A DNA stretch of 38,010 bases from Thermoplasmata archaeon (GTDB taxonomy: Archaea; Thermoplasmatota; Thermoplasmata; Lutacidiplasmatales; UBA184): contig JAJZYH010000019.1 of the NCBI GenBank assembly GCA_021798195.1, positions 1 to 38,010 of the forward strand, given 5' to 3'. The position numbers and the translations under genes are program-made. The notes beneath the pieces were generated by a model. The model worked only from the letters and a program-made list of their open reading frames with translations, made no database searches and was not told the origin of the DNA. This document shows, piece after piece, positions 14,949 to 22,923 of this stretch; within the stretch, counting starts at the first letter, position 1; each line of letters starts with the position of its first letter.

Positions 14949-16355
14949 ATGAGCCTCGAGTTCCTTCCCGATGCCATCGAGGGCATCTACTTCGTCACCA
15001 TCCTCCTCTTCATCGTCGCCCTCAAGCGCATGAGCTCGCCGGCCACCGCCCGGAGCGGCATCGTGGCCGCGGGCGCGGCCATGCTCGTCGCGGCCGTGGC
15101 CACCGTGTTCACCCCTGGCCTTTCCTCGGGGAACTTCCTGTGGATGGCGGTGGCCGTGCTCGTGGGCGGGAGCCTCGCCTGGATCGCGGCCAAGAGGGTC
15201 AAGATGACCGACATGCCCCAGATGGTGGCGATCTACAACGGCCTCGGGGGCGGGGCCGCCGCGGCTGTGGCCGCGGTGGAGCTCGTGATCCATGCCGACG
15301 CCCTGGCCTACCTCTCCCTCGCCGTAGCGGGGGCCATCATCGGGAGCGTCACCTTCACCGGGAGCCTCGTGGCGTTCCTGAAGCTCCAGGGATGGATGCG
15401 CCAGAGGCCCATCGTCTACGCGGGCCAGCAGGTCACCAACATGGTGGTCCTCTCTCTCGCGGCGATCTTCGGGGTCCTCCTCCTCGCCTTCCCGGGCCTC
15501 GCGGGGTCCGTCCCGGCTCTCGCGTCGGTGGGGTTCCTTCCGTGGGTCTTCCTCTGGGCCCTCCTCTTCGGCTTCCTGGTGGCCCTCCCCATCGGGGGGG
15601 CCGACATGCCCGTGGTGATCTCCCTCTTCAACGCCATGACCGGTGTGGCGGTGGCCTTCGACGGGCTCTCCCTGCAGAACGACGCCATGATCATCGCGGG
15701 GACGCTCGTGGGGGCCGCGGGGAGCCTCCTCACCCTCCTCATGGCGAAGGCGATGAACCGGAGCGTCTCCAACGTCCTCTTCGGCGCCTTCGGGGCCGTC
15801 GAGGAGACCGGGACCCAGATGGCGGGTTCCCTCAAGCCCATCGAAGCGTCGGACGTGGCCGTGATGATGGCCTACGCGGGCAAGGTGATCATCGCCCCCG
15901 GCTACGGGATGGCGGTGGCCCAGGCCCAGCACAAGGTGAAGGAGCTCATGGACGTGCTGGAGCAGAAGGGGGTCACGGTGAAGTTCGCGATCCACCCCGT
16001 GGCCGGCCGGATGCCCGGCCACATGAACGTCCTCCTCGCGGAGGCGGGCGTGCCCTACGACCGCCTCTTCGACCGGGACGAGATCAACCCCGAGTTCGCC
16101 AGCGCCGACGTGGTCCTCGTGATCGGGGCCAACGATACGGTGAACCCCGCCGCCCGGCGGGCCGGGAGCCCCCTCCAGGGGATGCCCATCCTCGATGTGG
16201 ACCAGGCGAAGAACGTCATCGTCCTGAAACGGGGCCAGGGAAAGGGATTCGCCGGGGTGGAGAACGACCTGTTCTACAAGGACAACACGAGGATGCTCTA
16301 CGGGGACGCCCAGGAGACGGTCACGAAGCTGGTGCAGGAGCTCAAGAAGCTCTAG
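14949..16355 (+). CDS. pntB: NAD(P) transhydrogenase subunit beta
   Basis: This 468-residue integral membrane protein completes the proton channel (domain II) and carries the NADP-binding domain III. The first 270 residues hold about eight to nine membrane helices with the LPIGGADMPVVISLFNAM block. The C-terminal 180 residues contain GYGMAVAQAQ, HPVAGRMPGHMNVLLAEA and IGANDTVNPAA, the NADP-binding signature. With the preceding malate dehydrogenase it could turn NADH into NADPH using the proton gradient. A hairpin followed by a T run lies 15 bp after the stop. Confidence 0.95.
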   Translation: MSLEFLPDAIEGIYFVTILLFIVALKRMSSPATARSGIVAAGAAMLVAAVATVFTPGLSSGNFLWMAVAVLVGGSLAWIAAKRVKMTDMPQMVAIYNGLGGGAAAAVAAVELVIHADALAYLSLAVAGAIIGSVTFTGSLVAFLKLQGWMRQRPIVYAGQQVTNMVVLSLAAIFGVLLLAFPGLAGSVPALASVGFLPWVFLWALLFGFLVALPIGGADMPVVISLFNAMTGVAVAFDGLSLQNDAMIIAGTLVGAAGSLLTLLMAKAMNRSVSNVLFGAFGAVEETGTQMAGSLKPIEASDVAVMMAYAGKVIIAPGYGMAVAQAQHKVKELMDVLEQKGVTVKFAIHPVAGRMPGHMNVLLAEAGVPYDRLFDRDEINPEFASADVVLVIGANDTVNPAARRAGSPLQGMPILDVDQAKNVIVLKRGQGKGFAGVENDLFYKDNTRMLYGDAQETVTKLVQELKKL

Positions 16356-16369
16356 GGCATCCGGGCGCG

Positions 16370-16407
16370 GTGCCTCCGGTGCGCGGAGGCACTCCCGTAC
16401 GGATTTT
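16370..16407 (+). terminator. Hairpin plus T run after pntB
   Basis: GTGCCTCCG and CGGAGGCAC form a perfect 9-bp stem with a 5-nt loop (16370-16392), followed by TTTT at 16404-16407. The position right after the transhydrogenase operon fits a terminator. The T tract also resembles the intrinsic archaeal signal. Confidence 0.5.
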
Positions 16408-16479
16408 CCAACCGCGAGTTCAAGAAGGCGGATAGGTTGGGGACCCCGGGGCCGGGAGAGACCGGGAACGGAGAGGACG

Positions 16480-16671
16480 ATGGAAGGGAAGGACGGGGAC
16501 GCGGTGGCGCGGGTCGTGGGCGTGGATACCCCTCGTTGGCACCTGGTGGGCCCCCCCTCGGCCCAGCTCCACCTGCACATCCTGGCCCGGCTGTACCGGG
16601 CACAGTACCCGGGAGGCTGGGAGATCCATCCGGCCGCTCCTTCCGGGGCCGGGACCGCGCCCGCCCCCTGA
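16480..16671 (+). CDS. Possible small protein, unknown
   Basis: A 63-codon ATG frame with balanced composition. The middle (PRWHLVGPPSAQLHLHILAR) looks like folded protein, and the end is Pro/Ala-rich. There is no clear promoter or homologue that I recognise. It fills most of the gap between pntB and the small membrane protein. It could equally be a chance frame in GC-rich DNA. Confidence 0.3.
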   Translation: MEGKDGDAVARVVGVDTPRWHLVGPPSAQLHLHILARLYRAQYPGGWEIHPAAPSGAGTAPAP

Positions 16672-16708
16672 TCGCTCCCGGAGAGGGAGCCCCCACGACT
16701 TTGGAAGG

Positions 16709-16716
16709 CTTAATAT
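16709..16716 (+). promoter_or_regulatory. TATA-like box, leaderless start
   Basis: CTTAATAT is centred 26-27 bp before ATG 16739, the spacing expected for a leaderless archaeal transcript. Confidence 0.55.
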
Positions 16717-16738
16717 CTGAACCCCCCTCGCGCGGGGC

Positions 16739-16945
16739 ATGTCCGCCACCTCCACCGCCCTCATCGTGATCGGGGTCATCCTCGTGGTGGTGGGTGCAGC
16801 GAGCATGGCCCTGGATCTCAGCGGACGGGGAGACTTCGGGGGCCTCGATCCCAAGGACCTGGGAACCCTCGTGGTGGGGATCCTCCTCCTCGTGGTGGGA
16901 GGCTGGCTCCGGGGCCGAACCCCCACGCCCGGGACCGCGAGCTAA
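16739..16945 (+). CDS. Small two-helix membrane protein
   Basis: 68 residues with two hydrophobic segments (about 5-24 and 41-58) joined by a short Asp/Gly-rich loop (SGRGDFGGLDPKDLG). It ends in a Thr/Pro tail. The TATA-like box at the leaderless distance makes it a likely real gene. No family is recognised. It converges on the potassium channel gene, 19 bp away. Confidence 0.65.
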   Translation: MSATSTALIVIGVILVVVGAASMALDLSGRGDFGGLDPKDLGTLVVGILLLVVGGWLRGRTPTPGTAS

Positions 16946-16964
16946 GCAGCCCGCGCCCCTCCCT

Positions 16965-18074
16965 TCAGTCCCGGGTCCGTCCCGGGGGGACCCGGATCCA
17001 CTGGTGCAGGGCGTCGAGGGATCGCAGGGACGAGATCACCAGGGCGTAGTCTCCGTTCTCGAGGCGGACCTGAGGGGACGGGTCGAGGTCCACCTGGAAC
17101 CGGATCCGGGACCCCATCTCCGGGGGGCGCGGTTTCGCGACCCCCACCAGAAGGGCGCCCGTGGCCTTCCGGAGCCGGGGGAAGGCCTCGTCGAAGGTCA
17201 TCCCGGTGAGGGGGTTCTTCTCGTTGCAGAGGAACTGCTCCATGGTGGACCCGTAGGAGGTGGTGGTGAGATCGTCGAAGGCGAGGGCCACCTCCGGTTC
17301 GGTGGCCGCCATGGAGACCATGCGGCCCCCGAGATCCGAGGGGCTGATCACGTAGGTGACGCCCGCGGCGTTGAGGGTCTTCCGCAGTTCCTCCCGGAGC
17401 ACGGCCACCACGATGCGCAGATGGGGGGCGAGCTCCTTCAGGATGAGGGCCGTCATCACGTTGCGCGAATCGTCGGAGCTCGCCACGATGGCCTCCCGCG
17501 CCTCGGAGATGTTGAGGAGGTCGAGGGCCCCCCGCTCCGAATAGTCCCCCAGCGCCACGAAGACGTCCTCCTCGCGGCTCACCCTCTGCCTCTGCTGGGG
17601 GTCCTTCTGGGCCATCCGGATCACGCTGGCCACGTAGGGGCGGATCTCCGCCAGGAGTTCCTGCTGCCGGGTCATCACCGCGATCTTCCGCCCCTGCAGG
17701 AGGAGTTCCTGCAGGGCGGCCCGGGAGACAGGGGTCCATCCCAGGACCAGGGTGTGCCCCTTCATCCGGGTACCGTCGAGGCCCAGCGATTCCGCCTCCC
17801 GCGCCTGGAGAGCCAAGGTCGTCACGGTGGAGACGCTGTAGCCTATGACTCCTATGGTGGAGAGGGCGAGCCCCATGGTGAACGCCTTGGAGACGGGGTT
17901 CGTGGGGACGATGTCCCCGTAGCCCACCGTGGACATGGTGATGATCCCCCAGTAGATGCCATTGTAGATCGAGACCCCCTGGCTCCAGATGAAGCCGGTC
18001 ACGGTCACCCCGTAGATGGCGGCGATCACCGCGATGGGACGCCAGACCAGGCGGAGGACGCGGGAGATGCGCAC
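16965..18074 (-). CDS. Two-helix potassium channel with RCK/TrkA domains
   Basis: This 369-residue protein has TM1 (about 9-30), a pore loop with the K+ selectivity filter TVGYGD at 49-54 and TM2 (about 63-85). Then follow a TrkA-N/RCK domain starting near KGHTLVLGW and a C-terminal TrkA-C-like domain. The nucleotide-loop Gly motif is degenerate (VLGWTPVSRAA), so gating may respond to an ion rather than NAD. The architecture is MthK/Kch-like. The GTG 18074 start fits a GGTTATC box 27 bp upstream (leaderless). Upstream frame extension to 18695 is opposite-strand shadow of the helicase gene. Confidence 0.9.
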   Translation of the reverse strand: MRISRVLRLVWRPIAVIAAIYGVTVTGFIWSQGVSIYNGIYWGIITMSTVGYGDIVPTNPVSKAFTMGLALSTIGVIGYSVSTVTTLALQAREAESLGLDGTRMKGHTLVLGWTPVSRAALQELLLQGRKIAVMTRQQELLAEIRPYVASVIRMAQKDPQQRQRVSREEDVFVALGDYSERGALDLLNISEAREAIVASSDDSRNVMTALILKELAPHLRIVVAVLREELRKTLNAAGVTYVISPSDLGGRMVSMAATEPEVALAFDDLTTTSYGSTMEQFLCNEKNPLTGMTFDEAFPRLRKATGALLVGVAKPRPPEMGSRIRFQVDLDPSPQVRLENGDYALVISSLRSLDALHQWIRVPPGRTRD

Positions 18075-18097
18075 GGCCCCGGGATTGACCCTTCCCC

Positions 18098-18104
18098 GAT
18101 AACC
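18098..18104 (-). promoter_or_regulatory. TATA-like box for the K+ channel gene
   Basis: GGTTATC on the minus strand is centred 27 bp before GTG 18074, at the leaderless distance. Confidence 0.4.
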
Positions 18105-18146
18105 TTGGCGCTCTACGGAGGAGTGCCTGCCCCTGGAACCGTGCCC

Positions 18147-18154
18147 TCTTAACC
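18147..18154 (+). promoter_or_regulatory. TATA-like box for the XPD helicase gene
   Basis: TCTTAACC lies about 38 bp before GTG 18189, giving a leader of about a dozen nucleotides that would include GGAG at 18176-18179. Confidence 0.4.
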
Positions 18155-18188
18155 GTCCGGCGCGTGGCCGGGACCGGAGATCCCTCCC

Positions 18189-20282
18189 GTGGAGCCATCG
18201 GTCCGACGAGAGCCCGCCCCGGCGAGGGCCGCAGGAGTGCCCGGGCCGGGGGCGATGGACCTCATCGAGAGGATCTTCCCCTACCGGATGCGACCTGCCC
18301 AGGAGCCCATCGTCCGGGCGGCGGCGGAGCGGGGGGAGAAGGGCGGGTGCCTGCTCCTGGACGCCGCCACGGGGACCGGGAAGACGGTGAGCGTGCTCGC
18401 CCCCGTCCTCGCCCACGCGGAGGCCGCCGATCACCGCGTGCTCTATCTCGTCCGGACCCACTCCCAGGGCGCCCAGGTCATCGCCGAAGCGAAGGCCATC
18501 GCCCGGCGCCGGGGGAGCCCGATTCTCGCCACCACGCTGGAGGGTCGCCAGGGGCGCTGCCTCCTCCTGGAGGATGTGGCCGAGATGGAAGGGGGGACCG
18601 CCGAAGAGTTCGGCCGCCTCTGTGGGGATCGCAAACGCGCCACGGAACGGCTCCTGGACCCGGAGGCCGTGCCTTCCCCGCTGGCGCCTCCGCACCCTCC
18701 CTCAGGTGCCCCCGCGGACCGGGCCCCCACCCGGACCGTGGACCTCCCCGACCTCGAGGGATGCCCCTACTACGCGAAGCTCCTGGGGTCGGACCTCGTC
18801 CAACTGGAGCAGAAGATCGCCGAAGAGTCCCCCCACGCCGGACAGTTCAGCCAGTGGAGCCGGGAGCAGGCGATCTGCCCGTACGAGCTCTCCAAGCGCC
18901 TCTGCCGCCATGCCCGCCTCGTGGTGGCCCCCTATGTCTTCTTCTTCCACCCCCACATCCGCCGTTCCCTCCTGGACTGGATGGGGGTCCCCCTCTCCCA
19001 GGTGGACCTCGTGGTCGACGAGGCGCACAACCTCCCGGAGGCCCTCCGGGAGATGGGGAGCCTTCCGCTGGGGGAGGAGACCCTCCGGCGCGCCCGTCAG
19101 GAGGTGCAGGAGCGCGGGGACTTCCCCCTTCCCGGACGCACCAGCGCCCTCAGGCTCCTCGAGGCCCTCCAGAGGGTGGTCCACGGGATCATCGAGGAGT
19201 GCGCCGGAGAGGAGGAGGGCCTCCTCCCTCCGGGCCTCCTCGAGGAGAGGCTCCTCGCGGAGTTGGGCGGGACCACCCACCAATGGGAGGAGATGCTCCA
19301 GGGCCTTCTCGCCTGGGGGGAGGCCTTGCGGGAGGACCGCCGCCGGGCGCGTCGGCTTCCGCGGTCCTACGTCCGGAACGTGGCCCTGGGGCTTCTGGGC
19401 TGGCGCACCCTGGGCCCTCCGGAGCACGTGCCCCTCGCCCGCAAGACCCCGCGGCGGGAGCTCGAGGCCGCCGCCCTCGACGCGAGCGGGCTGGCCCAAC
19501 CCATCCAGGAGTGCCACCTGTCCATCCACATGTCGGGCACCCTCTCTCCGCTCGCCGAGTACAGGGATACCCTGGGACTTCCCCCCGCGAGCGCGACCCT
19601 GACCATCCCCTCCCCCTTCCCCCCGGGGAACCGGCTCCTCTTCTATTCCCCGGAAGTGAGCACCCGCCACGAGGAGCTCCGGGGAGACCCGGAGGCGATG
19701 CCGCGGTTGTACGCGGCCCTCCGGGCGGTCCTCAAGGGGCTCCCCGTGAAGACCGCCGTCTTCTTCCCCAGCTTCGGGCTCCTGGACCGGTTCCTGGGCA
19801 TGGGCCTGGGGAGGGACCTCCCCGAGGGCGCGGTGGTGGAGACCCGGGGTCTCTCCACCGGGGAACTGTGGAAGCTCGTGGAGGGATTCAAGGCGGCCCA
19901 CGGCGCCCGCGTCCTCCTCGCGGTCTGCGGAGGACGCATCGCCGAGGGGATCGACTTCCCCGACGAGGAGCTCCAGGCCGTGGTGGTGGTGGGGGTCCCG
20001 TTCCCGGCGCCCACCGCCCGGCGCCAGGCCCTGATGCGCTACCTGGACCTCACCCACGGCCGCGGGTGGGAGTACTGCATGCAGGCCCCGGCGCAGCGGG
20101 CCATCCTCCAGGCCCTGGGCCGGATGATCCGCTCCGAGAACGACCGGGGGGTGGGGGTGCTCCTCGACCGGAGGGCGGCCCAGTTCCAGGGGGTCCTTCC
20201 GGGCCTCGCGCCGCTGGACCCGGGGTTCCCCCAACGGGCCCAGGCATTCTTTTCCGGCTCGCCCCACCCTCCTTCCACCTGA
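18189..20282 (+). CDS. xpd: XPD/Rad3-family Fe-S DNA helicase
   Basis: This 697-residue superfamily 2 5'-3' helicase belongs to the XPD/Rad3/DinG group, used in nucleotide excision repair and related processes. It has Walker A ATGTGKT at 60-66 and DEAH at 277-280. Four cysteines in between fit the XPD 4Fe-4S domain: C124 (GRQGRC), C145, C192 (GCPYY) and C230 (ICPYE). Motifs SGTLSPLAEY and ILQALGRMIRSENDRG mark helicase domain 2. GTG 18189 has GGAG 9 nt upstream and a TATA-like box further up; ATG 18255 is an alternative that drops a 22-residue Pro/Arg-rich extension. It is divergent from the K+ channel. Confidence 0.92.
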   Translation: MEPSVRREPAPARAAGVPGPGAMDLIERIFPYRMRPAQEPIVRAAAERGEKGGCLLLDAATGTGKTVSVLAPVLAHAEAADHRVLYLVRTHSQGAQVIAEAKAIARRRGSPILATTLEGRQGRCLLLEDVAEMEGGTAEEFGRLCGDRKRATERLLDPEAVPSPLAPPHPPSGAPADRAPTRTVDLPDLEGCPYYAKLLGSDLVQLEQKIAEESPHAGQFSQWSREQAICPYELSKRLCRHARLVVAPYVFFFHPHIRRSLLDWMGVPLSQVDLVVDEAHNLPEALREMGSLPLGEETLRRARQEVQERGDFPLPGRTSALRLLEALQRVVHGIIEECAGEEEGLLPPGLLEERLLAELGGTTHQWEEMLQGLLAWGEALREDRRRARRLPRSYVRNVALGLLGWRTLGPPEHVPLARKTPRRELEAAALDASGLAQPIQECHLSIHMSGTLSPLAEYRDTLGLPPASATLTIPSPFPPGNRLLFYSPEVSTRHEELRGDPEAMPRLYAALRAVLKGLPVKTAVFFPSFGLLDRFLGMGLGRDLPEGAVVETRGLSTGELWKLVEGFKAAHGARVLLAVCGGRIAEGIDFPDEELQAVVVVGVPFPAPTARRQALMRYLDLTHGRGWEYCMQAPAQRAILQALGRMIRSENDRGVGVLLDRRAAQFQGVLPGLAPLDPGFPQRAQAFFSGSPHPPST

Positions 20283-20346
20283 AGGGCGCCGGGACCTCCT
20301 GCGGACCGCCGGCCCGCCCCCCGTTCCCTCTCCCGGCCCGAAACGA

Positions 20347-20354
20347 CCATAAGG
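20347..20354 (+). promoter_or_regulatory. TATA-like box for the heptose genes
   Basis: CCATAAGG is centred about 27 bp before GTG 20378, consistent with a leaderless start for the kinase gene. Confidence 0.4.
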
Positions 20355-20377
20355 ACCCCCTCCCCTCCCCGCCTCCC

Positions 20378-21358
20378 GTGATCATCAGCCGGACTCCGCT
20401 CCGGATCTCGTTCGCCGGCGGCGGGACCGACCTCCCCGCCTACTACCGGACCCACGGAGGGGGGGCCGTGGTGAGCGCCGCCATCGACCGGTACGTCTAC
20501 GTCCTGGTGAACGAGAAGTTCGACGAGGACATCCGGGTGAGCTACTCCCGGACCGCGGAGTACGTCCAGAAGCTCGACGAGATCCGGCACCCCATGGTGC
20601 GGGAGGCCATGCGCGCCACGGGGGTCACCCAGGCGGTGGAGATCGTCACGGTCTCGGACATCCCCGCCGAGGGCACGGGCCTCGGCTCCTCGAGCTCCTT
20701 CGCCGTGGGGATCCTCAACGCGCTCCACGCCTACCAGGGGCGGCTCCGGAGCGCCGCGGAGCTGGCCGAGGAGGCCTGCCGGATCGAGATCGACGTGCTG
20801 GGCGAGCCGGTGGGGAAGCAGGACCAGTACGCGGCCGCCTTCGGGGGCATCTCCTATTACGAGTTCCACCCGGATGATTCGGTGTCGGTCCACCCCCTGC
20901 CCCTGAGCCTCCCCCAGCGGACCCTCCTGGGAGACCACCTGGTGCTGTACTATTCGGGCCTCACCCGCTCCGCGGGACGGATCCTCAAGGAGCAGAACGA
21001 CCGGACCCGGGAGAACGTCGACACGCTCCGGTCCATGCGGGAGATGGCGACCGAGACGCGGGACGCCATCCTCCGGGGCGACCTGCCGCGGCTGGGGGCC
21101 CTCCTCCACGCGGGATGGGAGTCCAAGAAGCGCCTTTCCTCGGGCATCTCGAACCCGACCCTCGACGAGCTCTACTCCCGGGCCCGGGCGGCCGGCGCCT
21201 GGGGGGGGAAGGTGACCGGCGCCGGCGGGGGAGGATTCCTCCTGGTGGCCGTCCCTCCCGAGAGAAGCCTTGATGTAGCGAAGGCCATGTCCCCGGCCCG
21301 ACCGGTGCCGGTCCGCATCACCACGGCGGGTTCGCGCATCGTGTTCGTGGGGCGGTAG
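20378..21358 (+). CDS. hddA: GHMP-family sugar kinase, D-glycero-D-manno-heptose 7-phosphate kinase-like
   Basis: At 326 residues it has all the GHMP landmarks: RTPLRISFAGGGTDLP at 5-20, the ATP loop EGTGLGSSSSFAV at 98-110 and GKVTGAGGGGFLL near the C-terminus. The N-terminal block and EPVGKQDQYAAAFGG are typical of the HddA subgroup, which phosphorylates heptose 7-phosphate at C1 on the way to GDP-heptose. The next gene, 3 bp later, encodes the isomerase that makes its substrate, which supports the substrate assignment. GTG 20378 is chosen from the domain boundary and the TATA-like box. A fucokinase or galactokinase-like activity is the main alternative. Confidence 0.87.
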   Translation: MIISRTPLRISFAGGGTDLPAYYRTHGGGAVVSAAIDRYVYVLVNEKFDEDIRVSYSRTAEYVQKLDEIRHPMVREAMRATGVTQAVEIVTVSDIPAEGTGLGSSSSFAVGILNALHAYQGRLRSAAELAEEACRIEIDVLGEPVGKQDQYAAAFGGISYYEFHPDDSVSVHPLPLSLPQRTLLGDHLVLYYSGLTRSAGRILKEQNDRTRENVDTLRSMREMATETRDAILRGDLPRLGALLHAGWESKKRLSSGISNPTLDELYSRARAAGAWGGKVTGAGGGGFLLVAVPPERSLDVAKAMSPARPVPVRITTAGSRIVFVGR

Positions 21359-21361
21359 GAG

Positions 21362-21940
21362 ATGGCCGAGGACGTCCGGGCGTACACCGAGCGCTATGTG
21401 CGGGAGACCCGGGCCTGCCTCGAGGCCCCGTACCTCGCCGAGGGCCTCCAACGCATCGTGACCATCCTCGCCCAGGCCCGGAACGACGGCCGATGGATCT
21501 TCTTCTTCGGGAACGGGGGGAGCGCGTCCACCGGGAGCCACATGGCGTGCGACATCGGGAAGAGCACCATCGTGGGCTCCGCCCGCCGGATGCGCTGCCT
21601 CTCCCTCTCGGACCAGGTGCCCACCCTCCTCGCCTGGGCCAACGACGTGAGCTACGCGGAGGTCTTCGCGGAGCAGTTGAAGAGCCTGGGCTCCCGCGGG
21701 GACGTGGCGGTGGGCATCTCCGGGAGCGGGAACTCCCCCAACGTGCTGCGCGCCCTGGAGGAGGCGCGGAAGATGGGCATGACCACCGTGGGGCTCATCG
21801 GGATGGGGGGCGGGAAGATGCGGGCCCTCTGCGACGTGGCCGTGGTGGTCCCCTCCAACAACATGCAGCACATCGAGGACACGCACCTCCTGATCGGCCA
21901 CCTCCTGACCTCGTACCTGCGCGACGAGTTGGCCCACTGA
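21362..21940 (+). CDS. gmhA: Sedoheptulose 7-phosphate isomerase (GmhA-like, SIS domain)
   Basis: This 192-residue SIS-domain protein is predicted to convert sedoheptulose 7-phosphate to D-glycero-D-manno-heptose 7-phosphate. The block FFFGNGGSASTGSHMACDI (48-66), the SISGSGNSPN-like loop and the late IEDTHLLIGHLL, where GmhA has a metal/catalytic His, are characteristic. It starts 3 bp after the kinase stop, with GGTAGGAG just upstream of ATG 21362, so the pair is an operon. Heptose-phosphate synthesis is best known from bacterial LPS and S-layer glycans; here it may feed a cell-surface glycan. Confidence 0.9.
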   Translation: MAEDVRAYTERYVRETRACLEAPYLAEGLQRIVTILAQARNDGRWIFFFGNGGSASTGSHMACDIGKSTIVGSARRMRCLSLSDQVPTLLAWANDVSYAEVFAEQLKSLGSRGDVAVGISGSGNSPNVLRALEEARKMGMTTVGLIGMGGGKMRALCDVAVVVPSNNMQHIEDTHLLIGHLLTSYLRDELAH

Positions 21941-21990
21941 CGGGGCTCCGGGCGGACGGGGCCGATCCACCGAGGCACCGGAGAGATGAG

Positions 21991-22848
21991 ATGGCGGAGC
22001 GCGTGAGGGACTACATGGTGCTCCAGGTGGAGCATCTGCCCGAGACCGCCCGCGTCTCGGAGGCGATCCGCCAGCTCACCCGGAGCCGGCATCACGGGCT
22101 CCCGGTGACCGGCGAGGGAGGCCGGCTCCTGGGCTTCGTGAGCGCCAAGGAGCTCCTGCGGCATGCGAACCAGCCGGACCTGCACCTGCGGAACATCATC
22201 CGCCCGGGGACCTACACCGCCACCCCGGACATGTCCATGGACGATGCCGCCCGGATCATGTTCCGCTACGGCCTCCGGGATCTCCCCATCATCAACGACC
22301 GGGGGATCCTCGTGGGCATCCTGAGCAATCTCGACGTGGTCCGGAGCCACTTCGAACGCGCCACCCCCATGAAGGCGGAGACCATGAAGCGGCTCCTCAA
22401 CGACCGGTACGGGTTCACCTTCCGGCTCCGCCGGGGCCTCGTCCCCATCGAGGGCCTCAAGCCCACCCAGTGGAAGGTCTACGAGGACGAGCTCGAGGGG
22501 CGCCGGTACGAACTGGAACGCGGGTTCGCGGAACCGGTGCTGGTGATCCACAAGGGCGGGGATTGGATCCTGGTGGATGGCCACCATCGCGCCCTGGCCG
22601 CCCGGGAGATGGGACTGCGCCAGCTCCAGGCCTTCATCCTGGATTGCGATGCCCCCGCCGACTTTGCCAAGGTGGAGATCGGCCTGGAGCGCCTCGCCCG
22701 GGAGCACCACCTGAACCGCCTGGAGGACATCCAGGTGGACCGGTCCGGGCACCACCCCCTCATCGAGGTCACCACGCAGCTCATCCGGCGGTTCGAAGCG
22801 GAGGATCCCCACCACCGGCCCGCCCCCACGTCGGAGCGCAGCGACTGA
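21991..22848 (+). CDS. CBS-pair protein fused to a ParB-like domain
   Basis: At 285 residues it starts with two CBS domains (about 5-55 and 68-120), each with the G-x-x-x-x-K/R-x-hydrophobic pattern and a GILSNLDVVRS end, likely binding an adenine nucleotide. Residues 150-230 resemble a ParB/sulfiredoxin-type fold, with PVLVIHKGGDWILVDGHHRA recalling the ParB-N motif (D-G-x-x-R-x-x-A). The role is unknown; nucleotide-regulated DNA binding or a phosphotransfer activity as in some ParB-N relatives are possibilities. It lies 50 bp after gmhA on the same strand. ATG 21991 was chosen because the CBS domain begins immediately. Confidence 0.8.
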   Translation: MAERVRDYMVLQVEHLPETARVSEAIRQLTRSRHHGLPVTGEGGRLLGFVSAKELLRHANQPDLHLRNIIRPGTYTATPDMSMDDAARIMFRYGLRDLPIINDRGILVGILSNLDVVRSHFERATPMKAETMKRLLNDRYGFTFRLRRGLVPIEGLKPTQWKVYEDELEGRRYELERGFAEPVLVIHKGGDWILVDGHHRALAAREMGLRQLQAFILDCDAPADFAKVEIGLERLAREHHLNRLEDIQVDRSGHHPLIEVTTQLIRRFEAEDPHHRPAPTSERSD

Positions 22849-22874
22849 AGGGGGGTCCGTGGACCGGGAGAGGG

Positions 22875-22888
22875 ACGGTACGTACCGT
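22875..22888 (+). promoter_or_regulatory. Perfect 14-bp palindrome with GTAC core
   Basis: ACGGTACGTACCGT is a perfect palindrome centred 14.5 bp upstream of the TATA-like TTATCAA box of the double-cupredoxin gene. It sits at the position of an archaeal activator site just upstream of BRE. Confidence 0.5.
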
Positions 22889-22892
22889 ACCG

Positions 22893-22899
22893 TTATCAA
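22893..22899 (+). promoter_or_regulatory. TATA-like box for the double-cupredoxin gene
   Basis: TTATCAA is centred 28 bp before ATG 22924, consistent with a leaderless transcript. Confidence 0.5.
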
Positions 22900-22923
22900 G
22901 CGACCCTTCGTCGGGATGACCTG

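Noticed and set aside
18164-20377. Long N-terminal extension of the heptose kinase frame
   Set aside because: The upstream part is a Pro/Arg/Gly-rich shadow of the XPD gene; the kinase domain begins exactly at GTG 20378 after a TATA-like box.
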